Below, one piece after another: positions 11,741 through 23,215 of a stretch of 64,000 nt of DNA (position 1 is its first letter; each line of letters opens with the position of its first letter). Under the pieces are notes generated by a model. It was not told where the DNA came from and did no database searches. It saw only the letters and a list, made by a program, of their open reading frames with translations. This DNA comes from Aquilaria yunnanensis (lineage: Eukaryota; Streptophyta; Magnoliopsida; Malvales; Thymelaeaceae). The DNA lies in NCBI GenBank assembly GCA_039654915.1, contig CM077599.1, forward strand, positions 5,892,501-5,956,500, in the 5' to 3' direction. Both the position numbers and the translations under genes were made by a program.

Positions 11741-12344
11741 TTTTTTTTTTATATATATATCACCAATAGAATTCTAGATAAATAAGAAACTATGTTAGTT
11801 ATCTACATAATATTGTTAGTACTTTGCATCTAGTCTGAAGTGTATGTTATTAATGCTTGTATCGAAGGTAAATTCATGTTTATATAATAATTAAGAAATA
11901 AACGTTCCTGATAATGATGACAATTTTTATTTTTTCATGTAAGGACTCAAATTGAACGGAGAAAATATATATATGTGTTTGTTTGTGTATGTGTATATGT
12001 ATGTATGTGTGTGTGTGTGTCTTGGAATGGTATCCATTATGAGTAGCTATTTTTTTGTTCCCAAATTCTTCCACTCCATATGCATGAGAGTTTGCATTCT
12101 GTATGCTAAAAGAAGAGATGACCATTAATTATGTCGTCTCTGTATTTAAGGAAAAAACAAAGAAGAAAAAACAGAGATGAAAATTAATTTGGGCACAAAA
12201 CTACTATATATTTTATCTTCCTTTGTCAAATTTTCTATTCTGATGCTTCGTTTTTGTACTCTGAGTTAGCCTAAAAGAATTCGGTTTCGGTGGGTGTAAA
12301 ATTGTAAATAAGCATTAAAGTCATTGTTTTTGAAAATCTCAGGA
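11741..12344. other. Intergenic DNA, no gene seen
   Basis: AT-rich sequence with short TA and TG/TATG microsatellite tracts near 11,970-12,020. No exon or element end is evident. Confidence 0.5.
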
Positions 12345-12619
12345 GTTATAATTAGGCATAAACCCACATTTGACCCCCGAACTTTGTTCACCAGGACACT
12401 TAACCCTTTCAACTATAACTCGGGATAACTCAGCCCCCAAACTTTACTAACTGGCACACTTAGCCCCCTTAGATTGCCATGTGCGTTTACACTGTGACGA
12501 AAATGTTAGTTATCATTTTACATGGACTTAAATGACAAAAATATTGAAGCTTGCGGCTGAATGTGGCATTTTTCACATAAAACACGAGTAGCGAACGGAT
12601 CGATTGAAGCAACGGGAGA

Positions 12620-13018
12620 ATGGCTCTGAAATTGACCTCTCCTTTCGTCTCCCCCTTCTCTCCTTTACGCTTCACGAACCTCCTCGACGCTTCACAACTC
12701 CCAAACACCGCTATATTGTCTTTTATTCTTCGCTCTTCGCTCTTCTCTCAAAGCGAGTCGCTTCAGGACCGGCGCTTTTCTAGGGGAAACCAAGGATCAG
12801 CAACAATCCTTCGTCGATGAGGATTTACTTGCCAAAGTCTCCGCTGCTCAGGATGCCGACGAGGCCATTCAAATCATTGCTCACGCCAGTCGGCGTAAGG
12901 GCAGCGTTGTTGAGTCCTCCGACTGCCGCCTCCTCGTCGCTACGGCGCTCAGTCGGAACAATGCCGACTTGGCTCTCTCCGTTTTCTATGCCATGCGGTC
13001 TAGCTTCTACGCCGGTTG
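12620..13018 (+). pseudogene. Captured 5' fragment of a nuclear gene, possibly plastid-targeted PPR-like
   Basis: An ATG at 12,620 opens a Ser/Leu/Phe-rich, transit-peptide-like segment that runs into a stop at 12,818. From about 12,777 another frame carries a helical, protein-like segment including VDEDLLAKVSAAQDADEAI and ALSRNNADLALSVFYAMRSS, open to a stop near 13,018. Either a frameshift or a lost intron separates the two parts. The second part resembles PPR/TPR-type helical proteins, but I cannot name the parent gene. It lies between the Pack-MULE arms and converges on the P450 fragment, so it was captured with or before it. Transcription could start in the left arm. Confidence 0.55.
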
Positions 13019-13189
13019 ATCTGATAGAGCCTCAAAAGATCTCCAATTGCAAAATGTGCATCTTCTTCTTGGCTGGCATCCTCTGGTGCCTTTTGGTTTA
13101 CCTTATTATTTTTCTTTTGATCTTGTATTTAAAAATAATTATGTGTTAGTGTCTCTTTTTGAATACATTGTAACCTAGCTTTGTTTGTA

Positions 13190-13869
13190 AGGAGCCTGAT
13201 CGTCTTCCACACGCATGTCGGCATTACGAACCGGAGAATTGTTGCCTCTGTCGCGTCCTCGAAGGCCCCAGCAAATGGGATCTCGGGCAGGTTCGGTTGG
13301 AGGCAACGTGGGTTGACACCGAACGCGATCATGCAGACGTTGTCGAAGGTTAATCTTAGCAGGACGTCTTGCAGGTCAAGGGCGGTGGAGGTTTCGACCG
13401 CGCTTTCGAGGACGGGAAGAAGGCGGTGGTGGACAAGTTCGACCAGCGACTCGGTGGTGAGCTGGCAGAACTTGGCGGAGTGAAACTCAATGCTCGCTGT
13501 CTTCCTCTGGCCCTGCCATGTCTCATCGTTGGCGCTGAAAATCCCGTCCTCGAGGAGGTCACTTATGTTGCTGCGGAAGTAGTGGCCTTTCGGGTAAAGG
13601 GCGAACTTGGTCTTGAGAAGGTGCTCAAGGTTGCGCGGGTCGCACGTGACCACGCAGTTGAGGCTGCTGAGCCACGGACCTTTAAACCAAAACGTACCAT
13701 TCTGACGGCACAAAACCTCCGATATCCACTTGTACGCGTCAGCCCGGAAGGCCACCAGAAGCGACGGTAACATTCCGAGGACGGGCCATACGGGGAGCCC
13801 GCGGCGCTTCTTTTGCCTTAGCGCTGGACATCCGTTCGCTGCTCGTGTTTTATGTGGAAAATGCCACAT
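13190..13869 (-). pseudogene. Captured N-terminal half of a CYP86B/C-like cytochrome P450
   Basis: An open frame starts at 13,869 inside the right Pack-MULE arm. Its first 13 or so residues are arm-derived. It continues without a stop through about 200 residues of P450 sequence (roughly residues 23-226). Recognisable parts are the proline-rich hinge LPVWPVLG, the C-helix WxxxR as WQGQRKTA, TASIEFHSAKF, and the stretch DLQDVLLRLTFDNVCMIAFG. These match CYP86 family fatty-acid omega-hydroxylases, which make cutin and suberin monomers at the ER. The frame leaves P450 homology near 13,190. The oxygen-binding I-helix, ExxR and haem-binding Cys loop are absent, so it cannot be an enzyme. The subfamily (B or C) is a judgement from memory. 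Confidence 0.85.
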
Positions 13870-14092
13870 TCAGCCGCAAGCTTCAATATTTTGTCATTTA
13901 AGTCCCTGTAAATGATAACTAACATTTTCGTCACAGCGTCAACGCACGTAACAGCACATGGCGATCTGAGGGGGCTAAGTGTGCCAGTTAGTAAAGTTTG
14001 GGGGCTGAGTTATCCCGAGTTATAGTTGAAGGGGTTAAGTGTCCTGGTGAACAAAGTTCGGGGCCAAATGTGGGTTTACGCCGTTATAATTA

Positions 14093-14778
14093 TAAAGTAA
14101 ACAAATGTCGATTTTATTATGGGAACATTTTGCAAAAAAAAAGGAAAAAGCTGAATCACATTTAATACACAGAGAGAGAAGTTGGGAGAGACAGGGTTGG
14201 GATCTTTTTTTATGATATTCTATTAGCCAGGTAAAAGCGCCAGTTTGCTACTTCTAGCAGCTTGGAAACTGGCATCTTCGTTCACATGGGACACAAACCG
14301 ATAACAGGAAAACATATTAATACATTCATACAAAATTATCCCAACAAAAACGTCTTAAAGAGCACATCAACAACCCAAGTTTTCCCCCATATTAAATCAA
14401 ACAATAGGCACAGAATAACGGAAACCCAACAACGAACATTACATCCAACCATACAGTATTAGGCCAATACAACACCTATGAGGACGAAAACGGCTACAAC
14501 AATTCCGATAGCAGATAAGTTTTAGGAGGACTATTATTACAACATTTTTAAGAAAAATACTTGAACTGTAAATGAAAGGGAAAGACAGGGATCAAAATTG
14601 ATTGACCTTACCACCAGACTTACACGTGTCAACTGCCGAGTGTGGACACAGATGCAACGGCAGAAGACAACAGCATCTTCTCCGCAAAAGTTACCAAAAA
14701 CTGGGGACTAAAAACTGACATTAGGTCGCCAACAAAATGACAGGTGGCGCCACCTCCCTGGCCCCATATCCTTTAAGG

Positions 14779-14779
<1 letters not shown>
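14093..14779. other. Intergenic DNA with one weak C-terminal-like reading
   Basis: On the minus strand about 20 codons ending near 14,460 read SAIGIVVAVFVLIGVVLA and then stop, like a C-terminal membrane anchor. An in-frame stop lies just upstream with no acceptor site between, so no exon can be supported. Nothing else is evident. Confidence 0.4.

Positions 14780-14811
<32 letters not shown>
14780..14811. repeat. (TA)16 microsatellite
   Basis: Uninterrupted TA dinucleotides over 32 bp. Confidence 0.95.
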
Positions 14812-14813
<2 letters not shown>

Positions 14814-15204
14814 TGCTCCATTGCAGTGCATATATAAGCAAAGTTGTGATAGGAATTATTTACCACACTTTTTTCTAAAATAAATATTGCATATAAAATT
14901 GATTAAGGCCAACTTCCTATTTAGGGCGGAAAAAAAACCCGAATAACTCGAGCTCGGCACTGGTTAAAGCTTGCTCATTGCTCGTTAAACTGTTATCCAA
15001 CTAAGTCCGAATAAAATTTTTAAGCTTTAAACATAATTAAAAAAACTCAATTTAATTATTATTTGGCTTGACTCGGCTTAGTTTTTTTTTTTTTCCTTAA
15101 ATTAAGCAAATAACACAAGTTTAATTAGTTAAAAGTTTGTTAATGACTTGTTCATGTAGCTATTTCAATATGATTAGTCTATTACTCAGCTCATTTTCAA
15201 CATT

Positions 15205-16130
15205 TATTCATTTGGCATTAAGTTGAATTAATTCAAAATGGTTGGTGTTATTTTTTATGACATTTTTATCTGAAATTAATAGAGTAAATTGCACAAATGG
15301 TCCCTAACCTTTTATCATTGTTTCCTTTTAGTCCCTAACTTATCAAATGTTTTGTTTTGGTCCTAAACCTATTGAAATTGTTTCATTTTGGTCATTCACT
15401 AGATGAAATTCATTAACTCAGAATAATTGCCTGATAAAAAATTTTAAAGTACTAATTTAAATATTCGGTAACTATCTTCCAGTAAATTTAAACAATTTAA
15501 TATTTTTTAACAGTAAATAGAAAATTTAAATTAATAGTTTTTTCTTCCTGAATGAAATAAATTCAATTTACAGAGAGGAAAAAGAAGTGACTTAAATTTT
15601 TTATTAACTATAAAAAAATTATTTTACAGATTAAATTTATTGTAAGACAGTTACCAGATAGTTTAAATTATGATCTAAAATATTGTTGTCAAACAAATAC
15701 TTTGAGTTAACAAATTTTATTAAATTGGGACCAAAATGAAACGTTCTCATTAGATTTAGGACTAAAATAAAATATTTTAATAGGTTTAGGACTAAAACAA
15801 AATATTTAATAGGTTAGGGACTAAAAGGAAACAATGACTAAAGGTTAGGGACCATTTATAAAATTTACTCGAAATTAATATCATTTAAAAGCTTATGCTA
15901 TATCAATATAATAATCCGTTAAATAACATTTTTTTATAACATAATTATTTTTTATTAATTTTCTATTAAAACCTAACAGAAAAATTAATAAAAATGTAAT
16001 TGCATGACAAAAATAGTATTCCATAGATCATTGTACTTGTATGGTTTTGCCTTTCAAATAGAAACAATTTTGGACAAAAAAATTATAAAATTTAAAATAA
16101 GTCATTCTTTATTAATTCAATTTAATATTA
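15205..16130. mobile_element. Palindromic MITE, divergent copy C, interrupted
   Basis: The outer parts (15,205-15,271 and 15,881-16,130) share order and phrases with copies A, B and D, for example TTCAAAATGGTTGGTGTTATT and ATATAATAATCCGTTAAA. The copy is split at GAAATTAATA by a younger 589-bp MULE-type MITE that duplicated this site. Confidence 0.5.
15282..15870. mobile_element. MULE-type MITE, 589 bp, with 10-bp target duplication
   Basis: Terminal inverted repeats of about 140 bp start GAGTAAATTGCACAAATGG on the left and, inverted, GAGTAAATTTTATAAATGG on the right. Both then run through repeated GGTCCCTAACCT and TTTTAGTCCCTAAC phrases. GAAATTAATA is directly repeated at 15,272-15,281 and 15,871-15,880. 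No coding sequence. Confidence 0.85.
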
Positions 16131-16489
16131 AAAGTACTGGGTCTAGGCTTCATCAGAATTACAAATTCAAGGATCGGATTCGGAGAGAATTGTTCTCCTC
16201 AGTATTGTCAATTGTGTGATGTAACAGACAAAAGAAAACTGCTTGAAATAAATGCATCCTTCTGACTATTAAAAGCTTTCAAAACCATTTGGGATACTGA
16301 AAGATTTGTTGCACGAACATTTTATACATAAACATATATGCAATTATATTTATAGGACCTTTTAGGGATTGTTTTCGTCGGCATTATTGGTGTAGGGGTT
16401 GTAGTAGGTTAATACTGTATAATAGGATTTTTGTTGATTGTTAGTTCTCCATTATTGTATATCATTCTTGTGTGATTTAATATGAATGG
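16131..16489. other. Intergenic DNA, no gene seen
   Basis: AT-rich sequence between two elements. No exon, RNA gene or repeat structure is apparent. Confidence 0.5.
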
Positions 16490-16497
16490 CTTTGTAA

Positions 16498-17826
16498 GGG
16501 TAAATTGTATGTGCTACCCCTAATATTTGACTATTGTTCCTGTTTTAACCATAATTTTTACCTTGCTTATAGCGTATCCATAACGTGGTTAAAGCATTTC
16601 ATTTTGGACTTTTTTATTTTGAAAGTTGTTAATTCAACAAAAAAAAAAAAAAAACACATCAGCATATTATTGTAAGAAAAAATTCTAATTTTAATCCCTA
16701 AAAATCTTCAATCTAACAAATAATCTTTAACACTTTGAAACCTCCCTCACCTGCCGACACTCACCTATCTTCATCGTCGCTCTCCCTCACCTGCCGCGCA
16801 TTCACCTATCTCTGCCATCACACACCCATTCTCGCCGCCACTCACCCCTATCCCGCATCCCTTGCTTGTGATCCGCGCGCAATTCTTTTCTTCTGCCTCT
16901 GATTCTATCGCAATTCCTCTTCTCCGCTTATGATTCCATTTGCCATTCGTACACAACCTGCAGCCACTCACCCTTTTCCCGCATCCCCCCTGTGATTCCC
17001 TGCGCATTTCCTCTCCTCCGCCTCCAATTCCGTCTCGATTCCTCTCCTCTGCTTGCAATTCCATGCGCGATTCGTACGCGACCCACCGCGACTCACCCCT
17101 CTCTCGCATCCCTCGCCTGTGATTCGCGCGTAATTCCTCTGCTTTGCCTCCGATTCCATTCCAATTCCTCCAATCTGCTTGCGATTCCATGAGTGATTTA
17201 TCGTGATTCATACACGATTTGTCGTCATTTGGCTTGATTCATTGTGATTTGGCATGATTCCTCAAAACACAACCTTAGCTAGCCAATTCCTTGAAACACC
17301 AAATAGTGGAGGGCCTCAATCAATGACAATGCTTGGAGAGTACACGGACGTACGCGAAGCCCCATCGACCCATGACCCTTCGACAATGATATTATTAGCT
17401 GCCGAATCGAGAAGAGTTATTGTTCAACTGAATGGTTGTCTCCCATATGGCCTGGAACTGTCATTGAACCAAATCGGGAAGATGGTCATGGTGGTCGGAT
17501 GGGATGGTCATGGTGGTCGGATGGGTGAGTGGTGGTGAGTGAGGGTGAGTGATGGTGGAGATAGGTGAGTGGCAGCGGGTGAGGGAGGTTTTAAATTTTT
17601 AGCGGTTATTTGTTAAAGGGAAGATTTTTGGGGGTTAAAATTAGGATCTTCCCCTATAATAATATGCTGATGTGTATTTTCTCGGCTGAATTAACGACTT
17701 CTATTACAAAAAGGTCTAAAATAAAATGTTTTAACCACATTAGCGATACGTTACGAGCAAAGTGAAGGTTTGGGTTAGAATAGGAATGATAATTAAAGGT
17801 TGGGGAGTGGTGCATGCAATTTACCC
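16498..17826. mobile_element. MULE-type non-autonomous element, 1.33 kb
   Basis: Inverted ends: GGGTAAATTGTATGTGCTAC on the left and, inverted, GGGTAAATTGCATGCACCAC on the right. Similarity continues into phrases such as GTTTTAACCA and CATTTCATTTTGGAC. CTTTGTAA is repeated outside both ends (16,490-16,497 and 17,829-17,836), with 2 bp of slack on the right. The interior carries a GC-richer tandem array and a 20-bp duplication (GGTCATGGTGGTCGGATGGG near 17,482 and 17,504). No transposase. Confidence 0.7.
16838..17215. repeat. Three-copy tandem repeat of about 126 bp
   Basis: Copies begin near 16,837, 16,963 and 17,089 with CACTCACCC...CGCATCCC. Each continues with CTGTGATT(C)..GCG, CGATTCC-type and CTTGCAATTCCATG-type phrases. 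The minus strand is open across the array because of the repeat, not because of a gene. Confidence 0.75.
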
Positions 17827-17836
17827 ATCTTTGTAA

Positions 17837-20353
17837 CAAGGAAAACTTTAGGGAGTGATAAATTTATTTTGTTTCAATTGAGGCCCCCAATGTACAAACT
17901 GTGCATGTTAGTCACTTTCCTGGCTTTTTTTTTTATGATAGCTAACCTTTTCCATTATTTATTTTTGCCCGACTTTGAAACATCAAAAGGCTTTTATACA
18001 AAATTACTTAGGAAAACTCAAGCAAATATTCATTAACTGAGCTTTTGCATATAAATATCATTCTCTTAACATACCTACTGAAAGATTAACATGGGGAAAA
18101 CACCTACATACAAAACTAGCAATAATCACACCTAAAAGAAAACCCAAAAAAACCTGGATTAAAAATCAAAATTTTTCAGCTAGAAAAGTTGTGTAAATTG
18201 CTACCCTGATTTAATGCAACAATTCTAATGATAATATTACCACTTTTTAATGTATTAATCTTTAATGTGATCAAGACATTTTAGAAGTCACCTTATGAGT
18301 TGAAAAAGAATTCCTAATTCATATAAGTTTTTATCAAACTTTGTTTACCAGTTTTCTTGAAATATAGTTTTGTAAATATCTCCCTATTTTACCTTCACAC
18401 ATAGTATTTCATTATTTTCCAATCACAGGAACCTTTAATAATGCACCAAATGATTGATCACAAAGCTAACAATGGAGAAACAAGTTGAGCCAACTAACCA
18501 TACATATTTGCTATTAGGACACTTTCATACTTTCATACTACTTCATGTATATAAAAAATATTTACAATTATAAAAGAATTCAGTGTATTCTAATATTATT
18601 TTAGCAAAACCTGCAGCTAAGCATGGTGCCTTCTAGTAAATATCAAAAAATTCTAAAAAATGGTCTATGTTGAGATTTCAAAAGCACTTTATAATGTGAT
18701 TTTTCATAACCTATACTTTGCTCCTCATATTTTTAAAAATTTACATTGTTAGACAACAACTTCTAAAAAACCCGATTTAAACTATCTTGTAACTATACTC
18801 TAATAATTTCAAGCTATTTGATATTATTTTCAATTAACATATAGTTAAAAAAAAATACTTTTTTGCATTTATGGAAAAAATTGATAACTTAAAATGTTGT
18901 ATTAACTATAAAATAAAATTGAAGAAACTAAAATTACTAGAAAATGTCCATCATACAGTTTAAATTAAAGTTTTTAAAGTTGCTATTTGACAGTATAAAA
19001 GAAGTATAGAGTAAAATATAGGTTTTTAAAAGTAAGATGAGTAAAGTGTTGGTTATCCTAAATAACATGGGTAGTTTTGTCATTTTCCCTTGTCAATAAG
19101 CTTTTTTATTTTCAGATTTTTGGTTTTTGTTTTGTCTTAAGTTGTATTAATTATAGTCATGGCATTGAAGAGTTATATAGTCAATTACAAATGATGAATA
19201 CTGTATTGTTTTCTAATTCTCTTTTAATTTGTGAGTGTATTAGAAGTGAATAACCTAAAACCCCATTCCCTCCAAAACCTTTTTCATTTGTTATCCCCCC
19301 TACCTTCATCAACTGTTTTCAGTCAGATTCGGCATTTGGTATGAATTTGGCTGGTTCTCTTTCATTTAATTTATTGCTCAACTGAGTTTATTTGACATTA
19401 TCTATCCAATTTTATAGTGAATGTAATCTCCTATAAGTTATAGTGTACAAGAGCGATTTGTAACTCTCATAGGACCAATATTCAATTGGAGGCAAATAGT
19501 GATGGATTTAGGTTTTTTCTTATGTTCACTAGAATCTTGGTCTTATTGAGGTGTCTTGATGCTTGACAACAAATATAGAAATGATTGTATAGAATAAAGT
19601 TAGTCTTTATTTTGTTTTGGTTTTGTACGCAATCTTTTTGTCTTTAAAGATACTCATTTTTAGACCTTTGATGTTTGGCTAGTTCCAGTACTGTCTGGTT
19701 ATTGTTAACTTGGCTAGTTATTGTTAGCAATTTATAAATTATTTATTCCACATTTATTCTAATTTAAATAGAATGGTGTGGACTTAATTTTATTTTATTT
19801 TTCCTTCATTCAGTGTCACAGACACAATTAGTCTTCTAGTGGCCAGTTTCATGTTTCTGTTGTCCCTTATAATATTATGTCATCGTTGATTTATAAGATA
19901 TTGTTTCACTCACTTTTAACTAAAATGAAACATATTTTGTAAAAAAAAGTGAATTTTCTTAATTTCTAATACATAAACAAATGTAAAATTATGTGAATCT
20001 TCTTAATTTAGTTGGGTTCAATTATGGGGGCTTGCTACTTGCAAGTGTAATGAAGTCTGCTGTCCAAATTTGTGATACAAATTGAGCCACTTCCTTCTAA
20101 GTGTTTTGTTTTTTTGAAAGTGTTTGTTTGTTGATATGAAACATGTGGTAGAAGAATAATCCAACTTAAGATTAAAAAAAATAACAAAATCAAAGCATTT
20201 TGGGTGCTAGAGACTTCCTAGCAGCTCCCCCCCTAAAAAAATAATCTATGTCACGCATGAGGAACTAGCTTGAGATTGGTGGCACCTGATCTCAGTCCAG
20301 TTATTTGGGTTGTTGTTGGCTTAGTGTAGATCATCAGGGCTAAGAGCAGTTCC
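17837..20353. other. Long intergenic stretch, no gene seen
   Basis: Strongly AT-rich, with many in-frame stops on all strands. No element ends, tandem arrays or protein-like frames are visible. Old decayed transposon DNA is possible but unsupported. Confidence 0.5.
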
Positions 20354-20361
20354 CCGGTTAT

Positions 20362-21638
20362 TAGGGGTGTTCGCGGTGCAGTTTCGATCGGTATCATCCT
20401 AAACCCAAACCGCACCATATATGTGACTGGTTTACATATTATAAAACCAAACTGTACCGTTTATCATAAACTCTAGTTGAAAACCAAACCACACAAAATG
20501 CTGTTCGGTTTGACCGGTTTATCTTTTCTATCTTATAAAACAATTTAAACTACTTTGCAACACTTGTTTTAATGTTAATACGTTGTTCTGAAAACTAAAT
20601 AGTTTTATAAAACATTAACAATTTCGTACTTTAGAATATTATAAACACAAAATAGCCTGATTGTTTACTTTTACCCAAATCTGTTCAATTCGTTTCATTT
20701 GATCAATTGGCTTTCATTTTCTCAGGTTATTTTTTTTCTTCTTACAGCTAAGAAGGGGTATGAGCATGAAAATGGGAAGAGCATAGACAAGTGGCATGGC
20801 TCATTGCCAAATCCTTGTGTTAGACTCAAATTTGATAAGCTCAAAAATGTTCAAGCGGCACCAGTAAAAAACACATATCAAGCAAACAGTGATCAAACAA
20901 CATCAATCAAAATAAATTAAGCAATCTTAAGTTGTTTCCAGAATAGTTAATTCAAATACCTGAAAAGATTAAAACAAAATCGATTATTCTCATGAAATGG
21001 GTACTTAATAGGACAAATCTTGAGAAAAGCTTTCACTTTGCAACCATTACAATAGGAAGAGAAGAAAGGCAAAAACCCGAAAGATATGAGGCTGTGACCT
21101 GTGACTGTGAGTGCCAACGCCTCCACGCAAGATTGAGAGAGTGAACGTCAGGCTGAGAGAGGTTACGACTTCAGAGTGAAAGAGTGAGAGGCTGAAAAAG
21201 TAGATGTGCCTGAGACAAAGTAGACGAAGGGCAAGGGCGTGCAATGTGGACGTGGGGCGTGCGGCAGAGGCGTCGAGTGCCCGGAGGCTAAGATTCTGAG
21301 AATGCAAGAATGGAACTATAGAAGGGTAGTTAGGCAGATCGTGTGGCAATAGCCAACACTTAACAGGGGAGGCCCAGACCTAATATAACTAGGTTGAACT
21401 TAGGCTTAGACTAGAAAAAGGGATGTGCTAATGGGCTTAAAGTTTCTACCAAGTTATTAAGGGTGCGGGTTCAGTCCGGTTTTACTGGGTTTCAAAATTA
21501 AAACCCGAACCACACCGCATATACATCGGTTTTTAGTTTTTAGAACTTAAACCGCACTATAAACTCGCATAATTAACGAGTTGATTCGGTTCAGTCTATG
21601 CGGTTTTGTGGGTTGAGCGGGTTTGATGAGCACCCCTA
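20362..21638. mobile_element. Non-autonomous hAT element, 1.28 kb
   Basis: The ends are TAGGGGTGTTCGCGGTGC on the left and, inverted, TAGGGGTGCTCATCAAACC on the right. Subterminal CGGTTT / AAACCG-rich sequence is typical of Ac-like non-autonomous elements. Eight-bp flanks CCGGTTAT (20,354-20,361) and CCAGTTAT (21,639-21,646) differ at one base, fitting a hAT target duplication. The interior includes a short open frame (20,699-20,920) of unknown origin and no transposase. Confidence 0.8.
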
Positions 21639-21689
21639 CCAGTTATGGATGAGATCAAATGCTCATTCTCAACACCAAGAAAGGAAAAT

Positions 21690-21830
21690 GTGGCTGAATT
21701 GCTCCTTGGCATTAGAAGCGGAGTTGGTAGTCATTCTAAGGGTAGTCCACACAGCAACAACTTTTTCTTTGAAATATATTACAATTCTGTCAGATTGCTT
21801 GTCAGTATTAGACGTTCTCTTGCATTAAAA
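21690..21830 (+). pseudogene. Possible RNase H-like fragment of a non-LTR retroelement
   Basis: A short frame reads ALEAELVVILRVVHTATTFS followed by LKYITILSDCLSVLDVL. This resembles the AE(L)..IL..LxxA....V.ILSDCxxVVxxL core of plant RNase H-like (RVT_3) domains. It ends in a stop near 21,828. It begins about 50 bp beyond the hAT insertion, which may have cut the original sequence. The match is short and the call is tentative. Confidence 0.35.
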
Positions 21831-22331
21831 GTCACCTCTACCAAGCTTGGTAAATATTTGTTGATATGGTTATTTCTAGAATGTAGAAGTTTGATCACTG
21901 TTTGTTGTTAATCGCTTTGTATCAGCATATTTTTTTAACACACGATCTATTAGTGTTACTATTCCCTTACTCTATTTTTTATTCTAAATACAAAATAACA
22001 GGGCCAACTAATTTAATATAAAAATACTAAATCATGCCTAAATGAACAGAGTAAACCTAAGATTAAAAAAAAAAAAAACAAATCACGCTTAAATGAAAAA
22101 CCAACTTGAAATGCCATAACTTTTTCTACAGTTTTCAAGAGCACAAATGATGTGGTACATGCATTTTGGTTTACGAATTTAGACCGGATGGTCTATCACT
22201 CCATTTCACTTAAGAGGATCGAGCCAATTCTCATTTCCTATTGTGGTTGCCATTGGATCCTGTACGGTTTATCGTCGGTCTCCTAGTCTTGTTTAAACAC
22301 CTGATCTAGATTTACTGCAACCTTATCCGCA

Positions 22332-23215
22332 GGGACGTAGCTACTAAGGGGTAGGGAGGGGCTGTCCCCCCCCTCCCCCCCAAGAATTTTCAATTTTTTT
22401 TATTAGTAGTAGTAAAATGTAATATAGAATTGTAAAAGTTTTAAACTTAGGTACTTATTTGTAAATTGTACAATTAATAATGGGTTTGACGTAATTTCTC
22501 CTTTTAAATGTTTCACCTCATAAGAATATAAAGGCCCCTTTATCATTCTTCAACTCTCGAGCCGCTCTCAACTAATTATAACCAGTCCCCAATTTTTTTC
22601 CAGTTTTTAACCATTTCATCATTAAAAAAAAAAAAGAGTTCTACAAACAAAATTTTTCTTTGTAATTGTTTTGTGTAATTTTAGGATGATTTAGGTTAAT
22701 TGTATTGTGATTCCCAAGTAATCATGATACAAATTGGTTAGGAAAATTAATTCTTAAGTGTCTAAAATAAGATTTTCTAGGTTTTGATGATAATATATAG
22801 GGCCAAGATTGAAAAATTGATCCATTTGATATTTATTCTTCTTATGTCAATTGACACTATAGAATTTATTTTTTCAACTAAAAAAATTATGAAAACTGGA
22901 TTGAAAAATAATATGGACAATGATTTTCTTGTTTATAGTTTGCTTTTATATATAGAAAAAAAATATTGCAGAGATTTTCAATGTGGATTCAATACTTGAT
23001 GATTTTAGAGATTTGAAGGAACATTTTGTTAAATTTTGATTTATAAACTTTTGAATTAAACTTAATTATTGTAAATTTTTAAAGTTAATGAGCTTATATG
23101 TAATATTATTTTACACTTATTTTCTATCAATAATTTTAATTAATTATAAATTTATCTATATTAATAACTTGCCTTTATGCTCCTGCGTATATCTCACCCC
23201 TTCAAGACTCGATTT
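22332..23215 (+). mobile_element. Decayed hAT element of the TTF-type family
   Basis: The left side has CAGGGACGTAGCTACTAAGG followed by a C/G-rich junction. The right side, inverted, includes GATGTAGCCAGAAATCGAG. Such GGACGTAGCT / GTAGCC ends are common on plant TTF-type hAT copies. A transposase C-terminal relic lies inside. No clear 8-bp target duplication was found. Confidence 0.45.
22784..23039 (+). pseudogene. hAT transposase C-terminal (dimerisation) relic
   Basis: The frame reads IEFIFSTKKIMKTGLKNNMD, then a segment with DFLVYSLLLYIEKKYC and, past a stop, ILDDFRDLK. This corresponds to the ER.FSAM..VK..LRNRM.D.....CL..YIE core and following helix of TTF-type hAT transposases. In-frame stops and missing upstream domains make it non-functional. 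The family call rests on the shared spacing of FS, K..L.N.M, D and YIE. Confidence 0.6.

Larger units (their letters stand above)
12355..14082. mobile_element. Pack-MULE carrying two host-gene fragments
   Basis: Seen: long terminal inverted repeats, 12,355-12,600 and 13,830-14,082, alike at roughly nine positions in ten, starting GGC(A/G)TAAACCCACATTTG. The same 10-bp sequence, GTTATAATTA, flanks both sides (12,345-12,354 and 14,083-14,092), as expected for Mutator-like target duplications of 9-11 bp. No MURA/MUDRA transposase is present. The interior carries pieces of two unrelated plant genes facing each other: a plus-strand fragment and a minus-strand CYP86-type P450 fragment. Long inverted repeats, a target duplication and captured exons define a Pack-MULE. 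The high arm similarity and the open P450 frame suggest a fairly recent insertion. Confidence 0.92.

Noticed and set aside
14400..14520. Minus-strand hydrophobic C-terminus-like reading SAIGIVVAVFVLIGVVLA
   Set aside because: An in-frame stop precedes it with no splice acceptor between, so no exon can be built.
16771..17211. 146-codon minus-strand frame with internal repeats
   Set aside because: It follows a three-copy 126-bp tandem repeat in a transposon; length multiple of three keeps it open.
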